Origin: Pedobacter jeongneungensis | GTDB lineage: Bacteria; Bacteroidota; Bacteroidia; Sphingobacteriales; Sphingobacteriaceae | Direction: 5' to 3' | Assembly (NCBI RefSeq): GCF_000633455.1 | Contig: NZ_AYMG01000023.1 | Location: 124,001-188,000 of the forward strand | DNA length: 64,000 bases | Part shown: positions 44,610-53,317 of the stretch, one piece after another | How the letters are laid out: each line of letters begins with the position of its first letter | Numbering within the stretch: position 1 is the first letter of the stretch | Notes under the pieces: generated by a model | What the model saw: only the letters and a program-made list of their open reading frames with translations | The model's database searches: none | Told to the model about the DNA's origin: nothing | Position numbers and translations under genes: made by a program

Positions 44610-45107
44610 GTCCGAAAAGTCAGGAGACCGGAGTCCGAGGTTTATAGTACAAAAATACAAATTCTTTTTACATAAAACTTTGCGATCTTTGTGCTTCATC
44701 TTTGCGGTTATATCACTGCGGGCGGTTTGTCAGTCTGAGCGGAGTCGAAGACTAAAAAAGTATAATTACTAGTATTAATGTGGCGCTAATACCCGCATTT
44801 ATTTTTTTTACAATTATTTAATTGCGATGGATGCACAGATTAGCACGGAATATTTCCGCTTTCCATTTGGCACTGAAGGCTCTACATCTATCAAACGCTG
44901 TGGTTATCTTTGTGGCTTTGTGGTTAAATCACTATAGGTGGGCCTACCAATCAGACCGGAGCTGAAGTGCCTTCTCTTTCTTGCATGAAAGACCCTGAAA
45001 CAAGTTCAGGGTTACGGTCGCGATTACCATGTAAATAAGAAGTTACGCTACAATAAGTTAAATTTTCCAATATTTGATCATTCCTTATTTCGAACAAAAA
45101 ACCGGAA
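44610..45107. other. Intergenic region with repeat fragments
   Basis: 498 bases without a supportable gene. It contains a shuffled agtc tract (44608-44645), a fragment of a GTCTGAGCGGAGTCGAAGAC palindrome (44731-44752) and a small perfect hairpin CCCTGAA-ACAAG-TTCAGGG (44993-45011). The promoter for the S9 peptidase should lie in the last 100 bases. Confidence 0.55.
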
Positions 45108-47525
45108 ATGATTAAAAAATTACACCTCTATTTATTAATAGCTGGCACATGTGCATCGTTAAGCGCTGCCGCTCAGGATGCCATAAGCTACCAAACCCCA
45201 CCAAAAGAAATCGCCGATCTGTTACTCGCAAAACCAACACCCGGTGTGAGTATTGATGGTAAGGCTGAATGGATCTTATTTAGCGAACGTAACTCCTATC
45301 CTTCAGTAGAAGAATTAGCAATGCCTGAGTACCGGATTGCAGGCTTAAGGTTAAATCCAAATAACTATTCGCCCAGCAGACAGACCTATATCAATAATTT
45401 CAGTCTTAAAAATATTAAATCCAACCAGAGTTTTCAGGTTGCTGGCTTGCCAACACCATTATTTGCAGGTAACATCAGCTGGAACCCTTCAGAAAACAAA
45501 ATTGCTTTTACCAACACTACACAAAAAGGAGTAGATCTTTACATTATCGATCTGGCTACAAAAAAAGCAACTAAAGCCAATAAAGCTTTCTTAAACGTAG
45601 TTTTGGGTAGCGGACTTACGTGGTTAAACGATAATACCATTATTTATCGCACGGTAACCAAACCTGCCAGCGCTGCACCAACAAAACCATTGATGCCTAA
45701 AGGGCCAACCATCCAGCAAAATTTAGGGAAAGCCGCACCAAGCGTTACTTATCAGGATTTAATTAAGTCGCCTTTTGATGAACAGTTATTCGAGTTTTTT
45801 GCCACCTCACAACTGGTTAAAAATACAGCTGGTGTAGAAACGCCGATCGGCAAACCGGCCATTTATGGTTTAACCAATTTATCGCCTGATAAAAATTATA
45901 TGATGGTAGAAACCATCCGCAAGCCTTTTTCTTACCTTGTTTCGGCTTATGGCTTTCCATCAACCGTAAGCATTACCGATTTAACAGGTAAAACCATCAA
46001 GGTTATTGCCGAGCTGCCATCATCAGAAGGTACGCCATCAGGTTACGACAATACGCAAAATGTAGCCCGTGGTTTCGATTGGAGAGATGATGAACCTGCC
46101 ACATTGGTTTGGAGCAAACCTTTAGATAGCGGTTTGATCAAAAAAGATGTTCCTTTTCACGATGCGGTTTATGCTTTAAGTGCCCCTTTTGCCGGAGCGG
46201 AAAAAGAATTGTTCAAAACAAAGACGCGCTATCGTGGCGTACAATGGGGCGATGCCAACCTGGCAATTATCATGGAAGGCCTGCGCAGCAAACAAACCAG
46301 CAAGGTAAGCCGTTACAACCCCTCAACCGGAGCGGTTGAAGAATTATACAGCCGTAACCAAACCGACGCTTATGGCAATCCTGGCTCACCAGTTACTGTT
46401 AAAAACAAATACGGCCGCCAGGTGATAAAAACTGTTGATAATGGCACCAAACTGTTAATGAATAATATAGTGGGTTCCTCAGAAAAAGGAGATTTACCTT
46501 TTCTGGCCAAATTCGATTTAACCACCAAAAAGAACGAAATTATCTGGCGCAGTGCTGAAGGGACTTTCGAATATGTAAGTGATGTGATCAATCCTGATAA
46601 ACTGGTTTTACTTACCCGTAAAGAGAGTCAGAAAATGGTTCCGAATTACTTTATCAAAAACCTGATGCTGCGTATTGCCGATCAGCCGATTACCAATTTC
46701 ACCAATCCATATCCATCACTGGAAGGCATCACCAAAGAGAAAATTTCTTATAAACGTGCCGATGGAGTTGATTTAACAGGCGATTTATATTTACCAAAAG
46801 GATACAATAAAGATAAAGACGGACCATTGCCTACCTTAATCTGGGCCTACCCGCGCGAATTTAACTCTGCTGCCGATGCGGCACAGATCCGTGGATCAAA
46901 AGATAAATTTACCACCATTAGCTGGGCTTCTCCTATTTTTTGGGTAACACGTGGTTATGCGGTTTTAGATAACGCAGAAATGCCAATTGTAGCTAAAGAC
47001 GGCAAAAAACCTAATGATACTTTTGTTGATCAATTACAGTTAAATGCCGAAGCAGCCATTAATAAACTATCTGATTTAGGTGTTGGCGATAAAAAACGTA
47101 TGGCTGTTGGCGGTCACAGTTATGGTGCTTTTATGACGGCGAATTTATTGGCGCATACCAATCTTTTTGCTGCTGGTATTGCGCGTAGCGGTGCTTACAA
47201 CCGTACATTAACGCCATTTGGTTTCCAAAACGAAGAGCGTACTTATTGGCAGGCCCCTCAATTGTATTACGAAATGAGTCCTTTTAGTTATGCTGATAAA
47301 ATTAAAACCCCGATATTGTTAATCCACGGCGATTCTGATGATAACCCGGGTACGTTTCCGATTAACAGTGAACGTTTATTTAATGCCATTAAAGGAGCAG
47401 GCGGTACCACCCGTTTTGTATTTTTACCTTACGAAGCACATAGCTACCGCGGTAAAGAAAACTTATTACACATGCTCTGGGAGCAAGACCAGTGGTTAGA
47501 AAAATATGTGAAAAACAAAAAATAA
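45108..47525 (+). CDS. Secreted S9-family (prolyl oligopeptidase-like) peptidase
   Basis: An 805-residue exported serine peptidase. A signal peptide is clear (KKLHLYLLIAGTCASLSAAAQ). The first ~520 residues are beta-propeller-like repeats; the last ~270 form the alpha/beta-hydrolase. The catalytic triad can be placed: Ser671 in GGHSYGAF, Asp744 in HGDSDDNPGT and His778 in YEAHSY. The C-terminal HGDSDDNPGTFP signature matches the glutamyl-endopeptidase-like S9D branch. It probably trims peptides in the periplasm for nutrition. A strong terminator follows at 47549-47578. Confidence 0.92.
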   Translation: MIKKLHLYLLIAGTCASLSAAAQDAISYQTPPKEIADLLLAKPTPGVSIDGKAEWILFSERNSYPSVEELAMPEYRIAGLRLNPNNYSPSRQTYINNFSLKNIKSNQSFQVAGLPTPLFAGNISWNPSENKIAFTNTTQKGVDLYIIDLATKKATKANKAFLNVVLGSGLTWLNDNTIIYRTVTKPASAAPTKPLMPKGPTIQQNLGKAAPSVTYQDLIKSPFDEQLFEFFATSQLVKNTAGVETPIGKPAIYGLTNLSPDKNYMMVETIRKPFSYLVSAYGFPSTVSITDLTGKTIKVIAELPSSEGTPSGYDNTQNVARGFDWRDDEPATLVWSKPLDSGLIKKDVPFHDAVYALSAPFAGAEKELFKTKTRYRGVQWGDANLAIIMEGLRSKQTSKVSRYNPSTGAVEELYSRNQTDAYGNPGSPVTVKNKYGRQVIKTVDNGTKLLMNNIVGSSEKGDLPFLAKFDLTTKKNEIIWRSAEGTFEYVSDVINPDKLVLLTRKESQKMVPNYFIKNLMLRIADQPITNFTNPYPSLEGITKEKISYKRADGVDLTGDLYLPKGYNKDKDGPLPTLIWAYPREFNSAADAAQIRGSKDKFTTISWASPIFWVTRGYAVLDNAEMPIVAKDGKKPNDTFVDQLQLNAEAAINKLSDLGVGDKKRMAVGGHSYGAFMTANLLAHTNLFAAGIARSGAYNRTLTPFGFQNEERTYWQAPQLYYEMSPFSYADKIKTPILLIHGDSDDNPGTFPINSERLFNAIKGAGGTTRFVFLPYEAHSYRGKENLLHMLWEQDQWLEKYVKNKK

Positions 47526-47548
47526 ATTTCTCTCTACCTTTATCGATT

Positions 47549-47578
47549 AAAGTGCTTCAAATTGAAGCACTTTTTTTT
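47549..47578 (+). terminator. Intrinsic terminator of the S9 peptidase gene
   Basis: AAGTGCTTC (47550-47558) pairs with GAAGCACTT (47564-47572) around AAATT, followed by a run of eight Ts. It lies about 24 bases after the stop. Confidence 0.92.
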
Positions 47579-47775
47579 GTTTACAATATTTGTCATCCTG
47601 AGCCTGTCGAAGGATTTACCAAAATACTCAGCAAAGCATTTCGGCTATATTAACCTTATTTAACAGTAAGCTGGTAACAGCTAACTGCATCACCTGCTCT
47701 ATGCCCATTTCACTTTAAAACCTTACATTTATTCCATTAAACTGAACATTACCTTTACTTATTTGTTAAGCCATT

Positions 47776-48675
47776 ATGGACTACATAGACTATTATAAAA
47801 TCCTCGATTTAAAGAAAGATGCAACAGCAGAGGATATTAAAAAAGCTTATAGAAAACTAGCCAGAAAACACCATCCTGACCTTAACCCCAACAATGAGGA
47901 AGCCAATAAAAAATTTCAGCAGATTAATGAGGCTAATGAAGTTTTAAGCGACCCGGAGAAAAGGAAGAAGTACGATAAATATGGTAAAGATTGGCAACAT
48001 GCCGATCAGTTAGATGCCCAACAGCAGCAACAAAGGCAATACCAATCGCAAGGTGGAAGCTATGGAGGTGGCAACAGCTATTCTGGAGGTTTCGACGGTG
48101 ATGATTTTTCTGATTTCTTCTCTTCAATGTTTGGCGGAGGTGGTGGAAGAAGCAGCCGAAATTCACCTTTTAAAGGTCAGGATTATAACGCCGATTTGCA
48201 GCTAAACCTGCTCGATGCCTATACCACACATAAACAAACCTTAACCGTAAATGGCAAGCAGGTGCGCATTACCATTCCGGCCGGAGTAGAAAACGGACAA
48301 AAGATTAAATTGCCTGGTTACGGTGCCGCAGGTGTTAACAATGGCCCTCCAGGCGATCTGTTTATCAAATTTAACATCAGCGATGATCCTAAATTTAAAC
48401 GGAAAGGAAACGACATTTACATACAGGAAGAAATAGACCTGTACACCGCTGTTTTAGGAGGAGAAAAAATTGTTGAAACACTTAACGGCAAGGTGAAACT
48501 TAAAGTACCGGAAGGTACACAGCCTGACGCTACCCTGCGCTTAAAAGGTAAAGGATTTCCTGTTTATAAAAAAGAAAACCAGTTTGGCGATCTATACATT
48601 AAATGGCAGGTAAAATTACCAACCAACTTAAACCCTGAGCAAAAAGAACTATTCGAAAAACTTTCCAAATTCTAA
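47776..48675 (+). CDS. cbpA: DnaJ-family chaperone, CbpA-like
   Basis: A 299-residue class B J-domain protein. The J domain (residues 1-65) contains HPD at 33-35; a glutamine- and glycine/phenylalanine-rich linker (about 78-130, GGGGGR) follows, then two C-terminal substrate-binding domains ([34 protein letters not shown] and the KGKGFPV-like LKGKGFPVY). There is no zinc-finger domain, which separates it from DnaJ proper. It helps DnaK fold proteins. The CbpM-like modulator gene follows by five bases, which supports the CbpA assignment. Confidence 0.92.
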   Translation: MDYIDYYKILDLKKDATAEDIKKAYRKLARKHHPDLNPNNEEANKKFQQINEANEVLSDPEKRKKYDKYGKDWQHADQLDAQQQQQRQYQSQGGSYGGGNSYSGGFDGDDFSDFFSSMFGGGGGRSSRNSPFKGQDYNADLQLNLLDAYTTHKQTLTVNGKQVRITIPAGVENGQKIKLPGYGAAGVNNGPPGDLFIKFNISDDPKFKRKGNDIYIQEEIDLYTAVLGGEKIVETLNGKVKLKVPEGTQPDATLRLKGKGFPVYKKENQFGDLYIKWQVKLPTNLNPEQKELFEKLSKF

Positions 48676-48680
48676 CCATT

Positions 48681-48983
48681 ATGGAAACCAATTTAATATC
48701 AGTAGAAGATATCTGTGCTTATCATCATGTGGAAATTAATTTCATCCAATCACTCGAAGATTTTGGATTGATCCATACGACCATTAAAAAACAATCTGTT
48801 TTTTTACCTATTGATGAGTTATCTAAATTGGAGCAGTATCTACGATTGGCGCAAGACCTCGAAATTAATTTAGAGGGCATTCATGCTGTTTCACACTTAT
48901 TAAGTCAGCTACAGAATATGCAGGAAGAAATGACTGCCCTGCGTAACGAGTTAAATTATTATAAACAACTTAACCAGCATTAA
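48681..48983 (+). CDS. cbpM: Chaperone modulator CbpM-like protein
   Basis: A 100-residue MerR-like helical protein. METNLISVEDICAYHHVEINFIQSLEDFGLI is the helix-turn-helix-like start of CbpM, and the rest is a long helix (MQEEMTALRNELNYYKQLNQ) likely to form a coiled coil. CbpM binds the J domain of CbpA and restrains it. The gene begins five bases after the J-protein gene, the usual cbpA-cbpM order. Confidence 0.88.
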   Translation: METNLISVEDICAYHHVEINFIQSLEDFGLIHTTIKKQSVFLPIDELSKLEQYLRLAQDLEINLEGIHAVSHLLSQLQNMQEEMTALRNELNYYKQLNQH

Positions 48984-49080
48984 TAAACAACCGTTTGTGC
49001 AATATCTTGCATTAAAAGTGCGCATTAAAACACTTCCTTTTTAAGATATCTTTCTTAAATTGGCAATCTAATTTTAAAAA

Positions 49081-50655
49081 ATGAGCGATCTTTCTTCAAA
49101 ATTCATCGAAAAAATAAAATCATCCTATGCCCCAACAGGCTCGTACATTTATTTAGGCGCCGGAATTTTAGACGGACAGGTTTACAGCGATGCTGAAGTT
49201 AATTTATCACTAAAAATGATGAACAGACACGGCCTGATTGCCGGAGCTACCGGGACAGGTAAAACGCGTACGCTACAATTGCTGGCAGAACAGCTATCGG
49301 ATGCCGGAGTTCCCGTTTTTATGTTAGATGTTAAAGGCGATTTATCAGGCTTGAACCAGCCGGGCGCAGTTAACCCAAAAATAGAGGAAAGGGCTCAACA
49401 GCTTAATAAACCATTCTCTCCAACGGGTTTTCCAATCGAGATCTATTCACTTTCGGGTAAAATGGGTTCGCAGATGCGTGCAACAGTCCTCGAGTTTGGC
49501 CCTACCCTTTTATCGAAAATTTTAGATTTAAACGATACACAGGCAGGCGTTATGGCGGTAATATTTAAATATGCCGACGATAACAAAATGCCAATCATTG
49601 ATTTAAATGACTTAAAAAAACTGGTTTCCTATTTATCAGAGGGTGCAGGAGCTGCCGAAATTAAAAGCAGTTATGGCAGTATTTCAACGGCCACATCAGG
49701 CACCATGTTAAGGAAAATCGTTGCGATAGAACAGCAGGGATTGGGCGGTATGTTTGGCGAAAAATCGTTTGATATTGAAGACCTTTTCGAACGGGTTGAT
49801 GGCAAAGGAACCATTAATTTATTAAACATTGCTGATGTTCAAAACCAGCCTGTATTATATTCAACTTTTTTACTCAGCCTGCTGGCAGAGTTATTTAATA
49901 CCATGCCAGAGGTTGGCGACTTAGATAAGCCGAAGCTGGTATTTTTCTTTGATGAAGCACATTTATTGTTCAAAAACTCATCAAAAGCATTTCTAGAACA
50001 AATAGAAACCATTATCAGGTTAATCCGCTCAAAGGGTATTGGTGTTTTCTTTTGTACACAGGCACCAGGCGATGTCCCTGAAAGTGTTTTAGGTCAGTTG
50101 GGTAATCGCGTACAGCATGCACTAAGGGCATTTACTCCTAACGATGTAGATGCCTTAAAAAAAACGGTGAATACCTATCCAAAATCAGATTTTTACGAGA
50201 TTGATAAAATATTAACTTCATTAGGTACCGGTCAGGCATTGGTTACTGTACTTAATGAGAAAGGTATCCCAACTGAAGTTTCGGCAACCCTGCTAACCCC
50301 GCCAAGAGCTGTTATGGGCCCGCTTACTGCTGCAGATTTCGAGCAACTGGTTCACGCAAGCCCGATGTATACCAAATACAAAGATGCCATTGATCCGGAA
50401 AGCGCCTACGAGATTTTAACAAAACGTATTAACGACCAAACTGCTGCTGCAGAACAACAGAAACAAGAGGTAGAAGCCCAAAAGCAGGCTGAACAAGAAA
50501 ATAAACCTAAACCAGGTGAAAAAAGTTTGGTAGAGCAGGTAATGGGTGCAACCATCACCCGCCAGATCGGTAAAGAAATTGTCCGCGGTATTTTTGGCAT
50601 GCTTACCGGAAAAAAAACAAGGTCGAAAACTGGCGGCGGACTATTTGGCTTTTAA
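49081..50655 (+). CDS. HerA-like ATPase, YjgR/DUF853 family
   Basis: A 524-residue P-loop ATPase. Walker A is GATGTGKT at residues 55-62 and Walker B is VFFFDEAHLLF near 285-295; the arginine-containing FCTQAPGDVPESVLGQLGNRVQHALRAF block completes the RecA fold. It ends in a glutamine/lysine-rich helix and a glycine-rich tail (KTGGGLFGF). This is the YjgR (DUF853, HerA-helicase C-terminal) family, of uncertain function, related to DNA translocases. It is a single-gene unit. No nuclease partner (NurA, Cas4-like or Sir2) is adjacent, so a defence role is not supported here. Confidence 0.9.
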   Translation: MSDLSSKFIEKIKSSYAPTGSYIYLGAGILDGQVYSDAEVNLSLKMMNRHGLIAGATGTGKTRTLQLLAEQLSDAGVPVFMLDVKGDLSGLNQPGAVNPKIEERAQQLNKPFSPTGFPIEIYSLSGKMGSQMRATVLEFGPTLLSKILDLNDTQAGVMAVIFKYADDNKMPIIDLNDLKKLVSYLSEGAGAAEIKSSYGSISTATSGTMLRKIVAIEQQGLGGMFGEKSFDIEDLFERVDGKGTINLLNIADVQNQPVLYSTFLLSLLAELFNTMPEVGDLDKPKLVFFFDEAHLLFKNSSKAFLEQIETIIRLIRSKGIGVFFCTQAPGDVPESVLGQLGNRVQHALRAFTPNDVDALKKTVNTYPKSDFYEIDKILTSLGTGQALVTVLNEKGIPTEVSATLLTPPRAVMGPLTAADFEQLVHASPMYTKYKDAIDPESAYEILTKRINDQTAAAEQQKQEVEAQKQAEQENKPKPGEKSLVEQVMGATITRQIGKEIVRGIFGMLTGKKTRSKTGGGLFGF

Positions 50656-50772
50656 AAAACTAATTAATTAACATAATAAAACGCGCAAATTATTAATTTC
50701 GCAATATGAACCGGGCATGATTAAATTTTGTTTTAATCATATCGGGTTCACCCACAAATAAAAAAACAATAA

Positions 50773-51672
50773 ATGAAACCCACCCTATTAATATTGGCTG
50801 CAGGTATGGCAAGCCGTTATGGAAGTATGAAACAGATCGATGGTTTTGGTCCTAATGGAGAAACCATTATCGATTATTCAATATATGATGCCATTAATGC
50901 TGGCTTTGGTAAAGTTGTATTTATCATTAAAGAAGAGTTTGTTGATAACTTTAAAGCTATTTTTGAACCGAAACTTGCAGGAAGGATTGAAACTGATTAT
51001 GTTTTTCAGAATTTCGATTTAAAACAGTTCGGCATAGAAGAAGAAATATACAGAGAAAAGCCCTGGGGTACCGCACATGCAATCCTTTCGGGCAGGAACG
51101 TAATTAAAGAACCATTCTGCGTAATTAATGCTGATGATTATTATGGTTACGATGCCTTTAAAAAAATGGTTGATTTCTTAACCACAGAGGTAACAGATAG
51201 CAACTATTCGATCATTGGTTACGAAATCGGCAAAACATTATCAGAGTTTGGTGCTGTTTCGCGTGGTGTTTGTAAGGTAGATGAAGCTGGTAATCTCGAG
51301 GAAATTGTAGAACGCACCAAAGTTTATCCTAAAGATGGCAGTATATTTTACGAAGAAAATGGCGAGGAATTTCCTCTGGCTTACGAAACGCCTGTTTCAA
51401 TGAATTTCTGGGGTTTTACACCAGCCGTTTTTAAAATTACGGAAGAGATGTTCAGGGAATTTGCAGAAGCAAATAAAGATAAACCAAAAGCTGAATTTTT
51501 TATTCCTTTAATCGGCGAAAATCTGGTAAAAAGAAATATTGCAACTTTTAAAGTGGTGCCAACGCCTAATAAATGGTTCGGTGTAACTTATAAGGAAGAT
51601 AAACCATATGTTCAGGACAGTATTGACCAGCTGGTTAAAAACGGAACATATCCTGAAAAACTATGGAACTAA
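50773..51672 (+). CDS. Sugar-phosphate nucleotidyltransferase-like protein
   Basis: A 299-residue enzyme of the NTP-transferase fold. The nucleotide-binding motif LAAGMASRYGSMKQ is at residues 8-21, and VINADDYYG carries the metal-binding acidic residues. The expected product is a nucleotide sugar, but the sugar is unknown; the insertion YVFQNFDLKQFGIEEEIYREKPWGTAHA and a late PTPNKWFGVTYKED are characteristic of a Bacteroidota subgroup rather than RfbA or GalU. It overlaps the kinase-like gene by ten bases, so the two work in sequence: phosphorylation, then nucleotidylation. Confidence 0.88.
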   Translation: MKPTLLILAAGMASRYGSMKQIDGFGPNGETIIDYSIYDAINAGFGKVVFIIKEEFVDNFKAIFEPKLAGRIETDYVFQNFDLKQFGIEEEIYREKPWGTAHAILSGRNVIKEPFCVINADDYYGYDAFKKMVDFLTTEVTDSNYSIIGYEIGKTLSEFGAVSRGVCKVDEAGNLEEIVERTKVYPKDGSIFYEENGEEFPLAYETPVSMNFWGFTPAVFKITEEMFREFAEANKDKPKAEFFIPLIGENLVKRNIATFKVVPTPNKWFGVTYKEDKPYVQDSIDQLVKNGTYPEKLWN

Positions 51673-52739
51673 ATTTAGACTCTGAAGTTTTAGAAGCCTA
51701 CGGATACGCTAAAGAAAATACAAAAATTACACAAATAGGTACGGGTTTAATTAACCGTACTTATTTGCTTTCGCCCCAAGCTGAAGAGCAGAAATACATT
51801 CTTCAAAACATTAATACTTCAGTTTTTAAATACCCACAGGCCATTGCCAATAACCTTAGGGCAATTGCCGATTACCTTACCTTTAATTATCCCGAATACC
51901 TTTTTATAAAACCTGTTTCCACAGCCAACAGTGAGGAAATGGCACATATCCACAAAGAATATTGGAGGATGCTCCCTTTTGTACCTAATACCGTCTCTTT
52001 AGATGTTCTGGCCGACCCTAAACAAGCTTATGAGGCTGCTAAACAGTTTGGGAAATTGAGCAGACTGTTAGATAAATTTGACGCTAAAACACTTCAGCCA
52101 ACTATCCCAGGTTTTCATGATTTAGGTTTAAGGTATGAGCAGTTTAAAGAGGCGTTAAACCAGACAGAAGGAGCGCTTAGAGAGCTTGCCAAAGCACAAA
52201 TAGAAGATGTTCTAACGCATCAATATATCCTTGATTATTATACCTCTTATTCGCATCGAAACGATTTTCCTGATCGTGTAATGCACCACGATACCAAAAT
52301 TAGTAATGTGTTATTGGATAACGAAACGAACGAAGGTATTTGCGTAATTGATTTGGATACGATTATGCCCGGCAAATTCATATCCGACCTGGGCGATATG
52401 ATGCGTACGTATCTTTGTGCTTTCTCAGAAAATGAAACCGATCTGAACAAAATTAAAATTCGTTTGCCTTATTTCGAAGCGATGATAAAAGGTTACTTAT
52501 CTGAAATGAAGAGCATTTTAACGGAAACGGAAAAAGAGCTCATTTTATTTTCGGGTAAATACATGATATATATGCAGGCCCTGCGCTTTTTAACCGACTT
52601 TTTAAGCGGGAATAAGTACTATCCGACAAGTTATACCACACAAAACTTAGACCGTGTTAAAAACCAGTTTAAGCTGCTTTATGAGTTATCTGTAAACGAA
52701 AAAGAATTGCAGGATATTATTGAAGAGAATTTGGGTTAG
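51663..52739 (+). CDS. Aminoglycoside-phosphotransferase-fold sugar kinase (NahK-like)
   Basis: A 358-residue kinase of the choline/aminoglycoside phosphotransferase fold. The catalytic loop reads VMHHDTKISNVLLD, with the Asp in HHDTK and the Asn in SNVLL, and the metal-binding VIDLDTIMPG follows. Relatives in the same operon layout include N-acetylhexosamine 1-kinase. Its start overlaps the nucleotidyltransferase by ten bases. Together they resemble a two-step salvage route (sugar to sugar-1-phosphate to NDP-sugar); the sugar is not known. A palindrome copy begins 102 bases after the stop. Confidence 0.88.
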   Translation: MELNLDSEVLEAYGYAKENTKITQIGTGLINRTYLLSPQAEEQKYILQNINTSVFKYPQAIANNLRAIADYLTFNYPEYLFIKPVSTANSEEMAHIHKEYWRMLPFVPNTVSLDVLADPKQAYEAAKQFGKLSRLLDKFDAKTLQPTIPGFHDLGLRYEQFKEALNQTEGALRELAKAQIEDVLTHQYILDYYTSYSHRNDFPDRVMHHDTKISNVLLDNETNEGICVIDLDTIMPGKFISDLGDMMRTYLCAFSENETDLNKIKIRLPYFEAMIKGYLSEMKSILTETEKELILFSGKYMIYMQALRFLTDFLSGNKYYPTSYTTQNLDRVKNQFKLLYELSVNEKELQDIIEENLG

Positions 52740-52840
52740 ATTTTATCATTAATCACCCTAATCCGAAAGTTGTCGGATTTATTTCAGAGGTCCAAGCTAG
52801 GTTGCACTCTGCTACTATTGATAGTTTAATAAAAAGAGGC

Positions 52841-52923
52841 GTCATCTCGACTGAAACGCAGTGGAATGGAGAGATCTATCTCGATAGATTTCTCGACTAC
52901 GCTTCACTCCGCTCGAAATGACG
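52841..52923. repeat. Dispersed ~90-bp palindrome, copy 2
   Basis: Starts GTCATCTCGACTGAAACGCA and ends CGCTCGAAATGAC. Outer ends pair (GTCATCTCGA with TCGAAATGAC) and inner GAGATCTATC pairs with GATAGATTTCTC. Nearly identical to copy 4 in its left half (ACTGAAACGCAGTGGAATGG). It lies between convergent genes. Confidence 0.9.
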
Positions 52924-53018
52924 ACCTATATTAAAACACCATCCATAAACAACAAGCCCTCCTCCATAAACCCGACAGCAGCAAAATCCTTTTTTGTTTG
53001 CAGCAACCCTTAATACCC

Positions 53019-53082
53019 TGTCATGCTGAGGTACGAAGCAACTGTAAACCATGGAAAAGATGCTTCGTTCCTCAGCATGACA
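53019..53082. repeat. 64-base hairpin (22-bp arms) inside another repeat
   Basis: The arms at 53019-53040 and 53061-53082 are complementary except for one position, around a 20-base loop. The outer ends read TGTCATGCTGAGG and CCTCAGCATGACA. It interrupts a copy of the long inverted element, whose flanks match 30024-30165 on both sides. Confidence 0.88.
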
Positions 53083-53199
53083 GCAGTTTAAAAAGATTGC
53101 AGCGAATGGCGGGACTACAATCGCCGAAAAGCACCGGAACATTCATTTCCAAAATCTTTTGAACCACATAAGATATTTAAGGTCATATAAGTGATTTCC

Positions 53200-53232
53200 A
53201 AACCTCGCAGGTTCTAAAAACCTGCGAGGTTT
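53200..53232. repeat. Perfect 14-bp hairpin
   Basis: AAACCTCGCAGGTT (53200-53213), loop CTAAA, AACCTGCGAGGTTT (53219-53232). It sits directly before the dnaK terminator. The T-run on each strand is short (three Ts), so it could be a weak bidirectional terminator or a mobile hairpin. Confidence 0.85.
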
Positions 53233-53238
53233 AATGCA

Positions 53239-53274
53239 CAAAAAAAGCGTTCCTGAATTAATCAGAAACGCTTT
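53239..53274 (-). terminator. Intrinsic terminator of dnaK
   Basis: On the minus strand AAAGCGTTTCTG pairs with CAGGAACGCTTT (one wobble pair) and is followed by a run of Ts. It lies 43 bases after the dnaK stop. Confidence 0.9.
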
Positions 53275-53317
53275 CTATACTCCCAAGACTCTCGACTCAG
53301 GACTGAAGACTCAAGAC

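Larger units (their letters stand above)
52740..53317. other. Repeat-rich space between convergent genes
   Basis: 578 bases between the kinase gene and dnaK with no supportable gene. In order it holds palindrome copy 2 (52841-52923), a right-arm copy of the long inverted element (about 52960-53205) interrupted by a 64-base hairpin (53019-53082), a perfect 14-bp hairpin (53200-53232), the dnaK terminator (53239-53274) and a shuffled gact tract (53281-53317). Confidence 0.8.

Noticed and set aside
49081-50655. Defence system built on a HerA-like ATPase
   Set aside because: The gene is of the YjgR/DUF853 type and stands alone without a nuclease or Sir2 partner.
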